A stretch of DNA of 64,000 nt from Eretmocerus hayati. Lineage: Eukaryota > Arthropoda > Insecta > Hymenoptera > Aphelinidae. The stretch spans positions 70,302,172 to 70,366,171 of the forward strand of contig CM056744.1 of the NCBI GenBank assembly GCA_029851415.1, given 5' to 3'. Positions 1 to 10,611 of the stretch are shown here, piece after piece (positions within the stretch are counted from its first letter, which is position 1; the number at the start of each line of letters is the position of its first letter). The notes beneath the pieces are model-generated. The model did no database searches. It had not been told where the DNA came from and saw nothing but the letters and a program-made list of their open reading frames with translations. Both the position numbers and the translations under genes were made by a program.

Positions 1-106
1 TTTTTTTGCACAATTTTTTTTCTCGAAAAATTTATCGCCATGCAAATAATTTTAATCCAATAGTTTCTTTAATTCAAAATCAGTCGCCGAGGACTGCGAA
101 GACGAT
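1..106 (+). repeat. Left inverted-repeat arm
   Basis: The arm runs from the T-rich window edge through GCCATGCAAATAATTTTAAT to GGACTGCGAAGACGAT. Its reverse complement is found at 2840-2950 with only scattered mismatches and a few small indels. Confidence 0.85.
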
Positions 107-585
107 TCCCTTGTTGCAAATTATCGGCTCAGCTATTGACATTCTCATGTGCTGTTTCAACCGATCCGTCTGGCATCACAATCGCAAACTGGTAATGAGA
201 AAGGTAACCGTTAGTATTCCACAACAATAATGATCATAAGAGTATATTTTGTAAATTTACCTCTCAATCTCCACTAAGTGAATAGCACGGAGTCTTCTGA
301 GTTTTGATTATGTCTGTGTTCACTTTGCTCCTTTCCTCAATCCTTCACGATATATTTCTGGAACCTGTAAATTTTGTGAATGAAGCAACAAATCTAGGTT
401 TGACTTCGTTTTTATCCAAAAAATCAATGTTGGGACGTACAAATAACTATGTCTTCCAGGTATGTAGAAGAGTGAGAGATTGTGAACTGCTGAATGATGT
501 AACAACTTGCAAGGTATCCGAGGTCTTCGGTTCATCTAAACAATTGGTGTTTCAAGAGTTATCTTCCAGCTAAGCACCAGCTCCA
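107..585. other. No gene seen (3' side of the transposase)
   Basis: This is AT-rich sequence between the left arm and the transposase stop. Short open frames occur on both strands (for example around 304-573), but they overlap each other and show no recognisable motif. I see nothing further here. Confidence 0.5.
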
Positions 586-2322
586 TCAATAATGTAATAA
601 GTTTGGCAAAGGTGTTACATATCCTGTATTTTCAATGGTAATCTGGACACATATAGAAGTGATGTCATGCGTGAATACCAGTTTTTCAGCACCGTAACTT
701 ATCATTTCTTTGACAATGCATGAATATTCATTTGAGCGCACTATCAGCGGTCGACAAACAGTCAATTCTATCCTGTCTTGAAGATCGACGAGAAATTGTG
801 AGATACGTACAAATGAGCCATCTTTCAGCTGAGCAAAATAGTTGCATGAGCGAAGATTCTTTTTCTTATCTGTCATAAACAGACAACCATTTATGACGCA
901 TCTGTGGAAGGCAAGTGTCGACGGTTTGACCCCAAATTTATCCGCGAGGTCTCTAGGTATACGATCATGAACGCCAAAGTACGTGATTGAAGTCAATTTC
1001 AAGACTTTGTTGGCTTTGGAGCCGACCAACCCTCGCATATACACTTCTACAATTGCTGAGCTTTGAGGGTCACTCTTGTGTTCCAGCATTTGCTCAAACC
1101 TGTACAATTGTATGAAGCGTAAGATCTGGGAAATAACTCCTTTCTCGCTATGGATTGATTTCAGTAGTTTTGCATTTGCTGACTCGAATGGAAATGCCGA
1201 ATGCGCCCACGCAGGGCCCCAATTCAGTATGCTATCTATGAGATGAAGCAACTGATGGATGTTGTAGGTTAACTGTTTGAGTGAATATAAATGCTCAGCC
1301 TCACGAACAAACTTATCTAATTTCTTCCTGACGACTTCTAAATCTTCTATCTTGATGTCAGATCTTAATATAACATGTAATGAGTCAACTAACAGTGCCC
1401 AATGTTTCAATATTCTGCCGTTTTCGACGACCTGAGAAAGTACAGGAATACTGAAATGGAGCACCCAATTTTCCCACTCCTTACATTTATACAGCGCTTT
1501 CGAACTCAAAGGTCTTGCGAAACGTCCTAATTGTGTCGGTACTCGAATTTTCTTCATGTACTCATCAATGAGTGACCTAGCAGCAGGTTTGAGTGTTTTT
1601 AGAATGCATTTAGTGATTTGTTTGCCACAGCCCGCGAGATACTGGTGCATATATTCCGGACAGAGGCCATCTGTCATCTTGAAGAAATAAAGATTGATCA
1701 GAGGGGAAAGATAGCGAACTCCGAGACAAGGTGAACCTGTCTCCATAGCTTTTTTAGCACATACTAAGTATTTCTTATCATTTCTCTGCATCGGTCGGGG
1801 GTTGTCTTCGTATGGATACCTGTTACTGCCTGCAAATTGTATCCCTTTCTGGAAACACCAATCACAGCCGTATTCAGAACTGAATTGTACTGTAGCATTC
1901 ATGGGAAATCTAGCCATTGTATCTACAGGAGCAATCAGCAAGTATAATCTCAGTATCCGTTTTTCGCCGTTCACTATGCACTCTATTCCTTTTTCGGTCA
2001 GATCGTTAAGAAATGCAACGAATTTGTCCAAAAATACTTGCATATTCGGTTTGCCTTTTCCTACCCAAATTCCAACAACTATGGGTGATTTCAATCGAAC
2101 TTGGGGAGGTAATTCATTTATCATGATGTATATAACCCAGATAGAATAAGCAGAACAAACATAAACAGCAATTCCATCAACATTGAAACATGCTGTCACG
2201 TAACAATAGCGGTAATGAAGTGGTAATTTTGCTACGAAATCCCGGTACAGTTTAGAGTCGTACATATCTCTCATGTGCTTCGGATCATGCACTCTTTCTT
2301 TCACAACGTAATCGTAATAGCT
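586..2322 (-). CDS. CACTA/EnSpm-type transposase, C-terminal exon
   Basis: An uninterrupted frame of about 572 residues. Its landmarks fit the transposase of animal CACTA elements: an N-terminal FNVDGIAVYV stretch with INELPPQVRL following, GIWVGKGKPNM, a CDWC zinc-ligand pair near residue 150, DGLCPEYMHQYLAGCGKQ near residue 215, and a C-terminal NIHQLLHLIDSILNWGPAWA block. These enzymes cut and join transposon ends in the nucleus. The first ATG is internal to the domain. A splice acceptor (CTATTTTAG on the minus strand) sits just upstream at about 2323-2331, so this is probably a terminal exon and the listed end is set at that acceptor. No matching upstream exon is visible before the right arm. 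The frame is intact, unlike most other frames here. The assignment rests on remembered family motifs, not on a search. Confidence 0.65.
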   Translation of the reverse strand, partial: SYYDYVVKERVHDPKHMRDMYDSKLYRDFVAKLPLHYRYCYVTACFNVDGIAVYVCSAYSIWVIYIMINELPPQVRLKSPIVVGIWVGKGKPNMQVFLDKFVAFLNDLTEKGIECIVNGEKRILRLYLLIAPVDTMARFPMNATVQFSSEYGCDWCFQKGIQFAGSNRYPYEDNPRPMQRNDKKYLVCAKKAMETGSPCLGVRYLSPLINLYFFKMTDGLCPEYMHQYLAGCGKQITKCILKTLKPAARSLIDEYMKKIRVPTQLGRFARPLSSKALYKCKEWENWVLHFSIPVLSQVVENGRILKHWALLVDSLHVILRSDIKIEDLEVVRKKLDKFVREAEHLYSLKQLTYNIHQLLHLIDSILNWGPAWAHSAFPFESANAKLLKSIHSEKGVISQILRFIQLYRFEQMLEHKSDPQSSAIVEVYMRGLVGSKANKVLKLTSITYFGVHDRIPRDLADKFGVKPSTLAFHRCVINGCLFMTDKKKNLRSCNYFAQLKDGSFVRISQFLVDLQDRIELTVCRPLIVRSNEYSCIVKEMISYGAEKLVFTHDITSICVQITIENTGYVTPLPNLLHY

Positions 2323-2839
2323 TCTAAAATAGGTTTAAAGGGAGGCTACACCCTAATTTCGAAGTCTGGCCTGAACAATCGTGGGAGGGGGGGGGGGGGC
2401 TAGATATCTGAATTCAAGCGTATTTTTTCGAGCCAAAAACGATACGTGGTAGATTTTTCATGAAAAAATATTTCGACCAGATTTATTTTCTCCAAATCCA
2501 TACGAGATTTTATTCAAAACCATGGAAAGTACTACCAAAAGGTTTAACAGACCGATCCATCAGATTCTGTGGGACTGGATATATGTTTTCGGGCCAAGAA
2601 TCCGAAATATCTCGCTAAAATGTCACAGAACTCGAAAATTATCGATTATTTTGGAAAATTACAGGTATATCTGTCTGTTCAGACCAGAAACTTGCATGGA
2701 AATGGTGAAAAAAAATGTGCAAAAGTCGAAAATGTTTTTTTAAAAGATCAGAGATATTTATGATTTCATAATTTTCTGATGATACTTCCCCCTGGTTCGC
2801 AATTTTTCGTCCACTATCTCGATGTAGTTCGATCATCAA
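2323..2839. other. Non-coding filler with a G-run, inside the element
   Basis: It contains a poly-G run near 2387-2399 and AT-rich sequence. Short frames on both strands (2522-2839) have no recognisable content. Any 5' exon of the transposase that belongs here has been lost or is not recognisable. Confidence 0.5.
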
Positions 2840-2950
2840 ATCGTCTTCGCAGTCCTCGGCGACGGATTTTGAGCTAAACGAAACTATTGGATTAAAATTA
2901 TTTGCATGGCGATAAAATTCCTGAGAGAAAAAAATTGTGCAAAAAAAAAA
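2840..2950 (-). repeat. Right inverted-repeat arm
   Basis: Reverse complement of 1-106, including ATCGTCTTCGCAGTCCTCGG and ATTGGATTAAAATTATTTGC. It ends in an A-run at 2941-2950 that pairs with the T-run at position 1. Confidence 0.85.
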
Positions 2951-2995
2951 TCGTCCCCAAAAAAAAGGAGTTTTTTTAATTTTTCAATTTTTTCT

Positions 2996-3140
2996 TGCCG
3001 GCCGCCCTGCCGGCCGCCCTGCCGGCCACCCTGCCGGCCGAAATTTTCGAACAAAATATATGCCCGGCAGACCTGCCGGCCTGCCGCCCGCTTTGCCGGC
3101 CGCCCTGCCGGCCGCCCTGCCGGCCGGCTTGCCGGCCGTC
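2996..3140. repeat. GC-rich minisatellite, unit CCGGCCGCCCTG
   Basis: Two blocks (about 2998-3041 and 3063-3140) are built of a 12-bp CCGGCCGCCCTG unit. A short AT-rich spacer separates them. The repeat produces overlapping Gly/Arg/Pro/Ala-rich open frames on both strands that should not be read as proteins. The GC island stands out sharply from its AT-rich surroundings. Confidence 0.85.
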
Positions 3141-3553
3141 CATTTTCAGTGGGGTTTCGATCATTTGAATCAAGAAAATGGGATTTGTAGACATTGGCGC
3201 TTGGCGCAACAATTACTCACTTGGTGTACTCATGATAAATCGGTATAGAAGCTCTCGCACTTCTCGAAATTTCTGTCCCTGAATACACGAATAAACAGCC
3301 GTTCATGGCTTGGTCTACTCGTTCTCGTTGTAAAATATATGCTTATCGCGTTCACTTCTTTGCTGTGAAATCGGAAATTGTATTCTTTCTTTTCGGATGT
3401 ATATCTTACTTCAATATGTATCCTGCACTGCCTAAATGTAGAGAAAAACAATCGATAAGCGTCTCTCGAGTTAATGTGAACGAAGCACGACAGAGGTTGA
3501 GCCAGGTTAAGTGTTCCGTTTTCTATTCCCTTTTCTAACCAAAAGTGATCAAG
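3141..3553. other. Gap between the minisatellite and the Helitron-associated gene
   Basis: Short overlapping frames without motifs are all that is seen. The 3' terminus of the Helitron (its minus-strand end) may lie in or near this stretch, but I could not place a convincing CTRR plus hairpin. Confidence 0.3.
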
Positions 3554-5233
3554 ATGACATCGCCTACTTGCTCATTATCGTCTTCTTATGGTGAAGACGA
3601 TGATTATCTCGGTGTCTTTAAAAACATCCAACCAAAAGAACTTCTAACCTCTAAAGAAGTATTGGATACCATCCTGCCTATGGATGCAGCTAAGTAAGAA
3701 CACTATTTTGTGTATCATTTCACTAAAAAAGCTAAAATTTATTTCTTGTATCATGACTACTTTGTTCATATAATCATTTTGTATCCAAAGTCATATTCTA
3801 ATATCATGAGAATGCTGACTTATATTGTTTCATTATTTCAGTGATATAATTGGAATCGTTTACTTAATAACCAATCCATCTGTCGTCAAAGACCAGAACG
3901 AAAGAGAATATAATCTTTTTAAATTCACTTTGAAATGTCAAGATGGGATAGAAGTTCAAGTCACAGTATGGGATGAAGAAATAAAACGTATATCTTCATT
4001 CATCAAACTTGACCACGTAAGTTTCCTTGTTTAAATCATAACAGTGAAGAATCTGATTTCCAATGACTATTAAATTCCATTCTTCGTTTGAAAAACAATT
4101 CTTCATTTTTTCTGCTTACAGATTATTCATTTAGATGGAGTGTTTGCGCGGTCTCAAAATCCCAAATATGGCAAAGAGAAGAGAAACTGGATCTTTACTG
4201 TTAGGAGCAATACTGTTGTAAACGTTCTAGGGATTGACAGAGGAGATGATTTGGATAACCAAGAGGATGAATCTCTTGTGGAATATACAAATTTCCAAGA
4301 GTGTATCAAGACTAAAAAATTCATGTGTAAGTTATTCGTTTTAATCGTTTGCGTATTTATTGAATACCTCGTAAGGCATGGCTAAGTAAATAAGAATGTT
4401 ATAGAGAAGTCTAGCATGTCCTATACAATGGTGAAAACAATGTAGTAACTACTCACTTCATCAATAATTGACTTTTCTGAGAGTTTTTTTGAGTAATTAC
4501 TTTTTTTTTGGATTTTCAAATTTTTTCTAAAAATGATTAGTAAGCTTTTATGGCAGTCTTCTTATGAATGCAATTCTACATTCTAGCATTGACTGCATTT
4601 CTGAGATCAAATGGATTGCACAAAGATAAAGAATCTTCAAGAGGAGTCGCACTGATTACTGATCGTCACTATAAACTCAATGTGTCAATTAGTCACTGCA
4701 GTGAGGGTTATGATTTATCCATAGACATAGAAGTATAGACCGCTGGTCCCGTATACTTCCCGTTGTCATCGAGACATAGGCCTTTGCGTGAGAGTGAGAG
4801 AGACGGCATGCTCCAAGGCGCACGCTTTCAACATGTAATTCCTATGTTGCGTCTCTCTCACTCTCATTGGGGGGCCTCGATGTCAACGGCGAAGATACGG
4901 GACCGGCAGTCTATACTTCTATGTCTATGGATTTATCCAAGCAAGGGCAGAAGATTATTTTGAAAGGGAAACTCAGTGACAATAACCCAACCACGCTGGT
5001 GGTTCAAAATTCTAACGACATTCAAGTGATTGAAGGAGAGAATTTGACATTTGAGACTTTATCCGCAATTAATAAATTCCCTAACAGGTCTATATCTAAC
5101 TCAGAGAATGTAGGCAATGATGATGAGGTATTACTTAAATATATGTATGTTATCATAAGATGTGTGCCACAATATACACTGATCCATGTACTTTTGTAAT
5201 TTACAGGTCAAAAAGGTTCATTTGAATAACTAA
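3554..5233 (+). pseudogene. RPA-like OB-fold gene of the Helitron, split by a MITE
   Basis: A five-exon model fits GT-AG rules with matching phases: 3554-3693, 3842-4016, 4122-4326, 4587-5127 and 5207-5233. The start is the ATG at 3554 and the stop the TAA at 5231. Exons 2 and 3 carry an OB-fold-like core (IIGIVYLITNP, then VQVTVWDEEIKR, then HLDGVFARSQNPKYG) of the kind found in RPA large-subunit DNA-binding domains. Such proteins bind single-stranded DNA, and RPA-like genes are known passengers of some Helitrons. Without the insertion in exon 4 the product would be about 289 residues. The 210-bp MITE at 4720-4929 plus its target duplication adds 218 bp and brings an in-frame TAG, so the gene is broken. 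The OB assignment is from motif memory. Confidence 0.65.
4720..4929. mobile_element. 210-bp MITE with 8-bp target duplication
   Basis: The ends are CATAGACATAGAAGTATAG and its perfect reverse complement. The inverted similarity runs about 35 bp inward with one or two mismatches. The flanks are identical GATTTATC copies at 4712-4719 and 4930-4937. An 8-bp duplication with CA...TG ends fits a hAT- or P-type non-autonomous element. It interrupts exon 4 of the OB-fold gene. Confidence 0.92.
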
Positions 5234-5791
5234 GTTGCGTATTCTAATGTGGTTCAAAGGTTCAGAGGAATCGATGATGGATTATCATGGAGGAGAAACG
5301 TTCTAAACTCATGTATTTGTTTTTATGATTCAGAATGTTTTAGTTTATGTTTATGATTCGTATATTTTGAATGCAATTTTTTCTTCACAGTAATAACCTA
5401 TTAAAATTTTTTATCTAAGTTCATGAATAATAAATAAACTTGAATACAAATATCAACTCTCCAAGATAATTTGTTGAAATCTGCTATGATTTGTGTCATA
5501 TGTATGGTCTGCTATTTGATGCCTGAACTTTAAGAAAATAACTGTTTGTACCTTGACGCTCGACAGAACATGCAATTCTTGTAGGTTAGTTAGAACACTA
5601 TATGTGTATTATAGAGAAGAAGAAAGGTCATTTTAAGCCAAATATCGCAACTTTTATTGATTAAACAATGAAAAAATCCATATGATGAACATAAGTGATG
5701 AATCCAAGGAGAATTATTAAACTTTTCAAAGCGCGTAACAATTGTGAAGCACAGTACACTTTCATTTATAACACAACATCACTTATGGCAA
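5234..5791. other. Intergenic gap between convergent OB-fold genes
   Basis: AT-rich sequence between two converging genes. AATAAA-like stretches near 5428-5436 could serve polyadenylation of the plus-strand gene. No other structure was seen. Confidence 0.4.
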
Positions 5792-6582
5792 CTATTCAAC
5801 ATACTTGTAACCATTCAGTAGAAAAAACAGAGACTCTTTCTTTTTTTCATCTTTAAGTTCAATTGCTTTAATGTCAGCAATTTGTAAGTAAGGAGGTGCG
5901 TTGTCTCTTGGCTTGAAATTCCCTGTGACACCGATAAATGAGCCTTTCTGGAAATCATGTTCGGAGTAGTTGAGAATGTGAATTTCTAGTTTTCTTATAC
6001 CATCCGTTATACTCCCCACTCCATTTTTCTTCCCCTTCATCTTCAATTCTGCAAAATTGTTCTTGATATAACCTTCAATATCTGTCATGAAAACAATGAT
6101 TTTTAGATTTCCATGATTGAGAGGAAAAATTATAAAAAAATTAAATACTTACAAACTGGATTCTTTAAATTCCGAATAGTAGTAAATGTTGCCTTGGTAA
6201 GTACAGGAGAGATTTCTTCTAGTTCCTCAAACTCCCCCATGAAATTAGGATTTGAGTTTTTGTTGATAGTCAATTCAAATGGTACATTTCCAGCATTGTA
6301 CCTTGAGCCGCTTGGTACGAATCGACACTTGACTCTTTCAATCAATACAACCTATAATTGGATGGATTTGTTTTATGGAAAATTTGATTTGATTAGAATT
6401 TGCTGATGATTGTATTCTTACCTGTTTAACATCATATTTCTCAAGTACAAAAGTGTCGTCTCCCCAACCAATCAGCTGCACTCGACGACCTTGGCCATTA
6501 CTAATTACAATTCTTTTAACATTTGCTCCATTGGAGGCAACACATTTAGCAATGTTGGTTTTCTCCGTATCCAAACAATTCT
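5792..6582 (-). pseudogene. Second RPA-like OB-fold gene of the Helitron (3 exons visible)
   Basis: Three exons join in phase with good splice sites: 6582-6422, 6351-6153 and 6081-5792. The first contains ANVKRIVISNGQGRRVQLIG with WGDD just after, an OB-fold strand pattern typical of RPA-type single-strand binding proteins. The second carries PFELTINKNSNPNF and the third FIGVTGNFKPRDNAPPYLQI. The 5' end is uncertain. A candidate upstream exon at 6780-6704 begins with ATG and ends at GC|GTGAGT, but its phase does not match, so either another splice pair is used or a base has been lost. The gene runs with the Rep-helicase and against the other OB-fold gene. The two OB proteins are not obvious duplicates. 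Confidence 0.6.
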
Positions 6583-7503
6583 CTGAAAGAAAGATCACTC
6601 ATCAATATATAAGTAAAAATTGATCTCTTAGATGGTGGATGTCAATTTCTTAGAGGTTAGTCTTTGAAGAAAGGAATTTTCAGAAAACGCAAATGCTACT
6701 CACGCTGTGCTGTCTCCTACTTCAGTAGAATCAATTGTCTCATTGGTTGTGAATACCAATGGATCATTGAAAACTTTCATCTTGATAAATATTAGATTAT
6801 TTTTGGCGATAAAATTCCAACAGATTCACACTTTTCTGAATCCTCGAGGAATTAAGTCAGATCTTTGTTCCAGTTGTTCCCATGGTGATTGTTACGGATT
6901 GTTATTGTCTCTCTATCCCTGTGTTCTTTTTCCATCAGCTTACAACAAACATCTCTCATAACAGTGTTTTGTTTTATTCTATTTCCTACTGTGCAGCTAG
7001 AAGCCATAATTTCTATTAGAATTTATCATGAGGTAGAAGAATTTTTTTTGGAATTCCAAATCATTGAAATTGATATATTTACCTTGAGAGATAAATGATC
7101 AGCAAACTAAACATCATTTGAAATCAAAATTACTTGTTGTATGATGAGAAACATGTATGCACATTGGATGTTGAATCTAAACGCAGGCTTGCCAAGAAAG
7201 AGATGTTTGTTTCTCTGCGATCAAGGATATAGGCAGTTTTCTACTTTATCAATATGAACTCACCATACAGTTCATGTCACAGCTGATCATCACCAGACAG
7301 CTCATAGCATCAGTTTGCATCAGTTCAATTGCCAGATTTCCTCAGACAGCAAAAATTCCTCAATACATCATTTTAAAATAGATGAATTTGTAGATGGTTA
7401 TGTTATAGATTTGAAGATCAAGCATTTTCGAAGAAGTATCAATCTGTTTCCAAGAAAATAGTTGTTTTACTAAACCTGCAATCATGTAAGCTATGAAATC
7501 TTC
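6583..7503. other. Region between OB-fold gene and helicase
   Basis: It includes the possible 5' exon (6704-6780, minus strand) of the second OB-fold gene. The rest is AT-rich with a CAGACAGC-type direct repetition near 7280-7350. No additional gene was recognised. Confidence 0.35.
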
Positions 7504-8862
7504 TTAATCGAACAATTCTTTGAACACATAGTTTTTAATTGACTTCTGTTCATCATAGTTGTCTTTGTCCAGATAGATTTTCACTGAATCCCATGATCGA
7601 ACTCTGGATAAGGCTACATATAAGTGTCCATGTGTGAAAATGTCTCTTCTTAAATCAATACCTATTTTGCTAAATGTTTGTCCTTGGGCTTTAGTTATAG
7701 TCATGGCAAATGCTAATTTCACAGGGAATTGGCGTTTTTTGAATTGGAATAAGTAATCAGTTTCAGAATGAATTGTGATCCTACTGAGAAAGACAACAGT
7801 GTCCTTCTGATCACCCGTCAACACCACACAGTGTAGTGCATTATCAGACATTTTTGTAACTGATAGTCGAGTCCCATTGCACAGTCCTTCTTTCGTGCAT
7901 AGATTCCTGAGAAGTATAACAACTGTATTGATTCTTATACGTAATTCATGTGGAGGTAAAGATGTAGGATCCAAAGTGTTCAAATATTCAGGTGTAAGTA
8001 GCTCATTGATGACACCATTATCACAGTTTTTGATGGAGTCCACGCTTGTGTAGATTCTCTCTGTTTCAGAATCCAACAAATCAACAACTTCATTCATCTC
8101 ATGAACATCTTCATTCCGAGCAGCCAAGATGGCATAGTTTGTAACTTCTTCGAAATTTTTGTCTCGCAATAAAGCACCATAGATATCCCTTACTATATCA
8201 TCATCTTTTTCAGCTATACATCGTGTTGGGAAATGGCTCAACTCAATATCATCATTTTCATCATTCAAGTCTCCATCTCCTACCTTCAACAAAAAATTCG
8301 CAAATTCAATTTCTTGTGGAAGAGCTCGCATATTATGAGTTAATTTATAATAAGAGAAATATCTCCACAGCAAACTTTTTTTGATCGATAGATCAACCAG
8401 CTCGCTTCTAGTACTATGCAATTTGACTGGCAGAAGTTGTCTGAAGTCACCTCCTAAAATGAATATTTTCCCTCCGAACAATCTATCATTATCCATTGTG
8501 TCTTTCAGGGTTCTATCTACTACTTCTAAAGAATATCGAGGAGCCATTGGAGCTTCATCCCATATGAATACATCTGTATTCCGAAGTAATTGAGCCTGTT
8601 TTGATTGTACAAGAATATTAGAAGATGAATCGGATAACAAAGGTACTGGTAATTCAAAAGCTTTATGAACGGTTGTGCCACCTCTTAAGTTTGTTGCTGC
8701 TATTCCAGTGAAAGCAATATTGCACACACGTTTCGGTTGACTGATCAGCATGTTATATAATGTTTTGTATACGAAAGTTTTACCTGATCCACCCGGACCT
8801 TCTAAGAAATGCAAGTTTTTATTATCATCAGAGTTCTCTTCATTTGCTTGCACTGCTTTCAT
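7504..8862 (-). pseudogene. Helitron PIF1-type helicase domain
   Basis: An open frame of 452 residues with the full set of SF1B helicase motifs in order: GPGGSGKT (Walker A, residues ~22-29), FTGIAATNLRGGTTVHKAF (Ia), DVFIWDEAPM (Walker B, II), ILGGDFRQLLPV (III), then FAMTITKAQGQTF and YVALSRVRS (V/VI). In Helitrons this domain unwinds DNA during rolling-circle transposition and is fused to Rep. The frame itself is intact and ends normally. It is cut off from the linker upstream by a one-base loss in an A-run near 8880: restoring one A would continue the linker frame into this one. The apparent start at 8862 is therefore internal, not a true initiation site. Confidence 0.93.
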
Positions 8863-8870
8863 TACACCAT

Positions 8871-9440
8871 CTACAAAGATTTTTGCTCTCCATTCAGTAA
8901 AGAATACATTTGCTTAGCTAGATTGGCAGCTTCATCAGGAGGTGTTGCATCTCTGATTTCGGTATCAACTTCATCATTTGGTAATTCTTCTGATCTAAGG
9001 TAATCACTAAGATGCCGATTTCCTTCTCGCATCATATGACTTACAATTTTGAGAGTTTCTTTTCTTGCATCATCTAAATTCAGTCCACGATGCAGAAAAT
9101 CTTCTGATAATTGCGAGCTAAATTCAGTCCAAAGTTCTTCAGGGTGTGAAGGGTTGCAGAAAATAAGGATTCTGACAAAGAGACTGCGAAGTTGATTGGG
9201 CATCAGCCACAAAGCTGATTCTTGCATAGATTTTTTCCATTCGTCGTCATCCTCTATCAATCCACGAGCCAAACAGGCATCTGTAAAAGTTTCATGAAGG
9301 ATACCATTAACAGTCTTCAAATCATCAAAATTATTTGCCCTTTTCACATTCATTAAGAGTATACGTAAATGATATAATTCAACATTACTTGGACTGACTG
9401 AGTACACTCGACCAAGCGTATTGAAGTGTCCTTTTCTCGT
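8871..9440 (-). pseudogene. Helitron Rep-helicase linker region
   Basis: This frame carries the conserved Helitron mid-region: LGRVYSVSPSNVELYHLRIL at its start, then a GILHETFTDACLARGLI block and DDEWKKSMQESALWLMPN. It connects Rep and helicase. Homology begins about 30 bp before the first start-like codon, with WDTRKGHFNT read from about 9440. A 7-A run there shifts the frame relative to the upstream part. The frame ends at a stop caused by the A-run error next to the helicase. Confidence 0.88.
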
Positions 9441-9508
9441 GTCCCAGTATGTTTTTTTACGCCATTAATTTTTTCTGATTCATGAGTGTAATATCTTGGA
9501 ATATCTAC

Positions 9509-10585
9509 CTACCTATATTGCCTAGCATTCATATCTCTGGAGTTTAATTCAAAATAATCTATTAGCATTGATGATTGAGTTATGATGCTTTCAAGATCTC
9601 CTTCAAATTCTTCACTGATTGTAACAGACTGCTCATTTGGGAGATGAACAGGTAGACGGATCATGGCATGACTTTTTACATACATTGGAATACTCAACAA
9701 CCGCCACATACCTTCATTAGGGCCAATGTATCTTTTTCCCAGGAACATGTCTATTTCGTCATGAACAATCAGCTGTAATCTCTCATTCTCATTTCCAGAT
9801 ATTTTAATGGCAGCAGCATCATAGCCTTTCAAGCTGTATTTGAAGAGATACTTGACTGAACTTTCGCTGTTAACAATTTCAACATTAATGTGGCAGTCAA
9901 ACATTAGTGATAATACTGGGTCATAAGGGAGAACGTGACGATTATCATCGAAAAAATTATTTTGACGCTGATAAGTTATGCCTGTATCTCTGCGTCTGTA
10001 GTGTGCCTTTCCTTCAGCATCAATCATTGTATGTTCTAAAAATAGCATTGGGTAATGTTTTGAACATCTTCCGTTGATCATACACCATTTACCGCAAGGA
10101 CCATGGATATTTTGGTGCATAACAATCCGATGTAGCCTAGGATTAACAACGGGATCAGGTATTTCAGCACAAATGTACTTATCTATTAATGCTGGGGTAT
10201 CAATTTTACAAGACTTGCTCAAAATTATCAAGAGAAGGACATGAGGTAGGCCACGTTTTTGGAACTCTATAGTGTAGACTTCTGCAGGGACTTCGCCATA
10301 GCGTTTTGAAGTTTTGATATATTTGACACATGCATCTACTTCCAGGGCAAAAACTCTAGTAATCAGATCAGGCCGGTCGTGAGCTTGTTGTCCTGGTAGA
10401 AGACTTTCTTGAATTTCCGGCCATTGAGGATTGCATGTAACAGTGATGAAGATAGTTTGCCTTCCAAAAACATAAACAATAGTCATAGAATCTAAATATC
10501 TCTGCATCAGATTACGCGGAGAACCATGAAAAGTTGATGGCAAAATGACAACTCTGCCTACTCTCTGGTTATTTGCTTCAGCCAT
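9509..10585 (-). pseudogene. Helitron Rep (HUH endonuclease) domain
   Basis: A frame of 358 residues with Helitron Rep hallmarks: GRVVILPSTFHGSPRNLMQR, TVTCNPQWPEI, IEFQKRGLPH, the NIHGPCGKWC block with downstream Cys residues, and the two-tyrosine motif YLFKYSLKG near residue 245. The Rep protein nicks and ligates single strands at Helitron ends. The second histidine of the HUH motif is missing: after RGLPHV the codon is CTT (10237-10235), one base from CAT. A TAG at 9509-9511 ends the frame, after which Helitron-like residues (DIPRYYTHESEKING) resume in the same frame. The frame start is internal; the true chain begins upstream across a frameshift near 10625. Confidence 0.92.
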
Positions 10586-10611
10586 CTTATTTAGTTTTTC
10601 ATGTAAATTTT

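Larger units (their letters stand above)
1..2950 (-). mobile_element. Inverted-repeat-bounded segment with a CACTA-type transposase frame
   Basis: Two arms of about 106 and 111 bp (1-106 and 2840-2950) are near-perfect reverse complements. Between them lies a long minus-strand frame that resembles the transposase of animal EnSpm/CACTA elements. The left arm runs off the window edge, so the true terminus and any target-site duplication cannot be seen. The likeliest reading is a DNA transposon with long (sub)terminal inverted repeats. An alternative is a CACTA fragment caught between two MITE copies in opposite orientation. Confidence 0.55.

Noticed and set aside
2906..3248. Arg/Pro/Ala/Gly-rich proteins over the CCGGCC repeat
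   Set aside because: Three overlapping frames on both strands arise from a 12-bp minisatellite.
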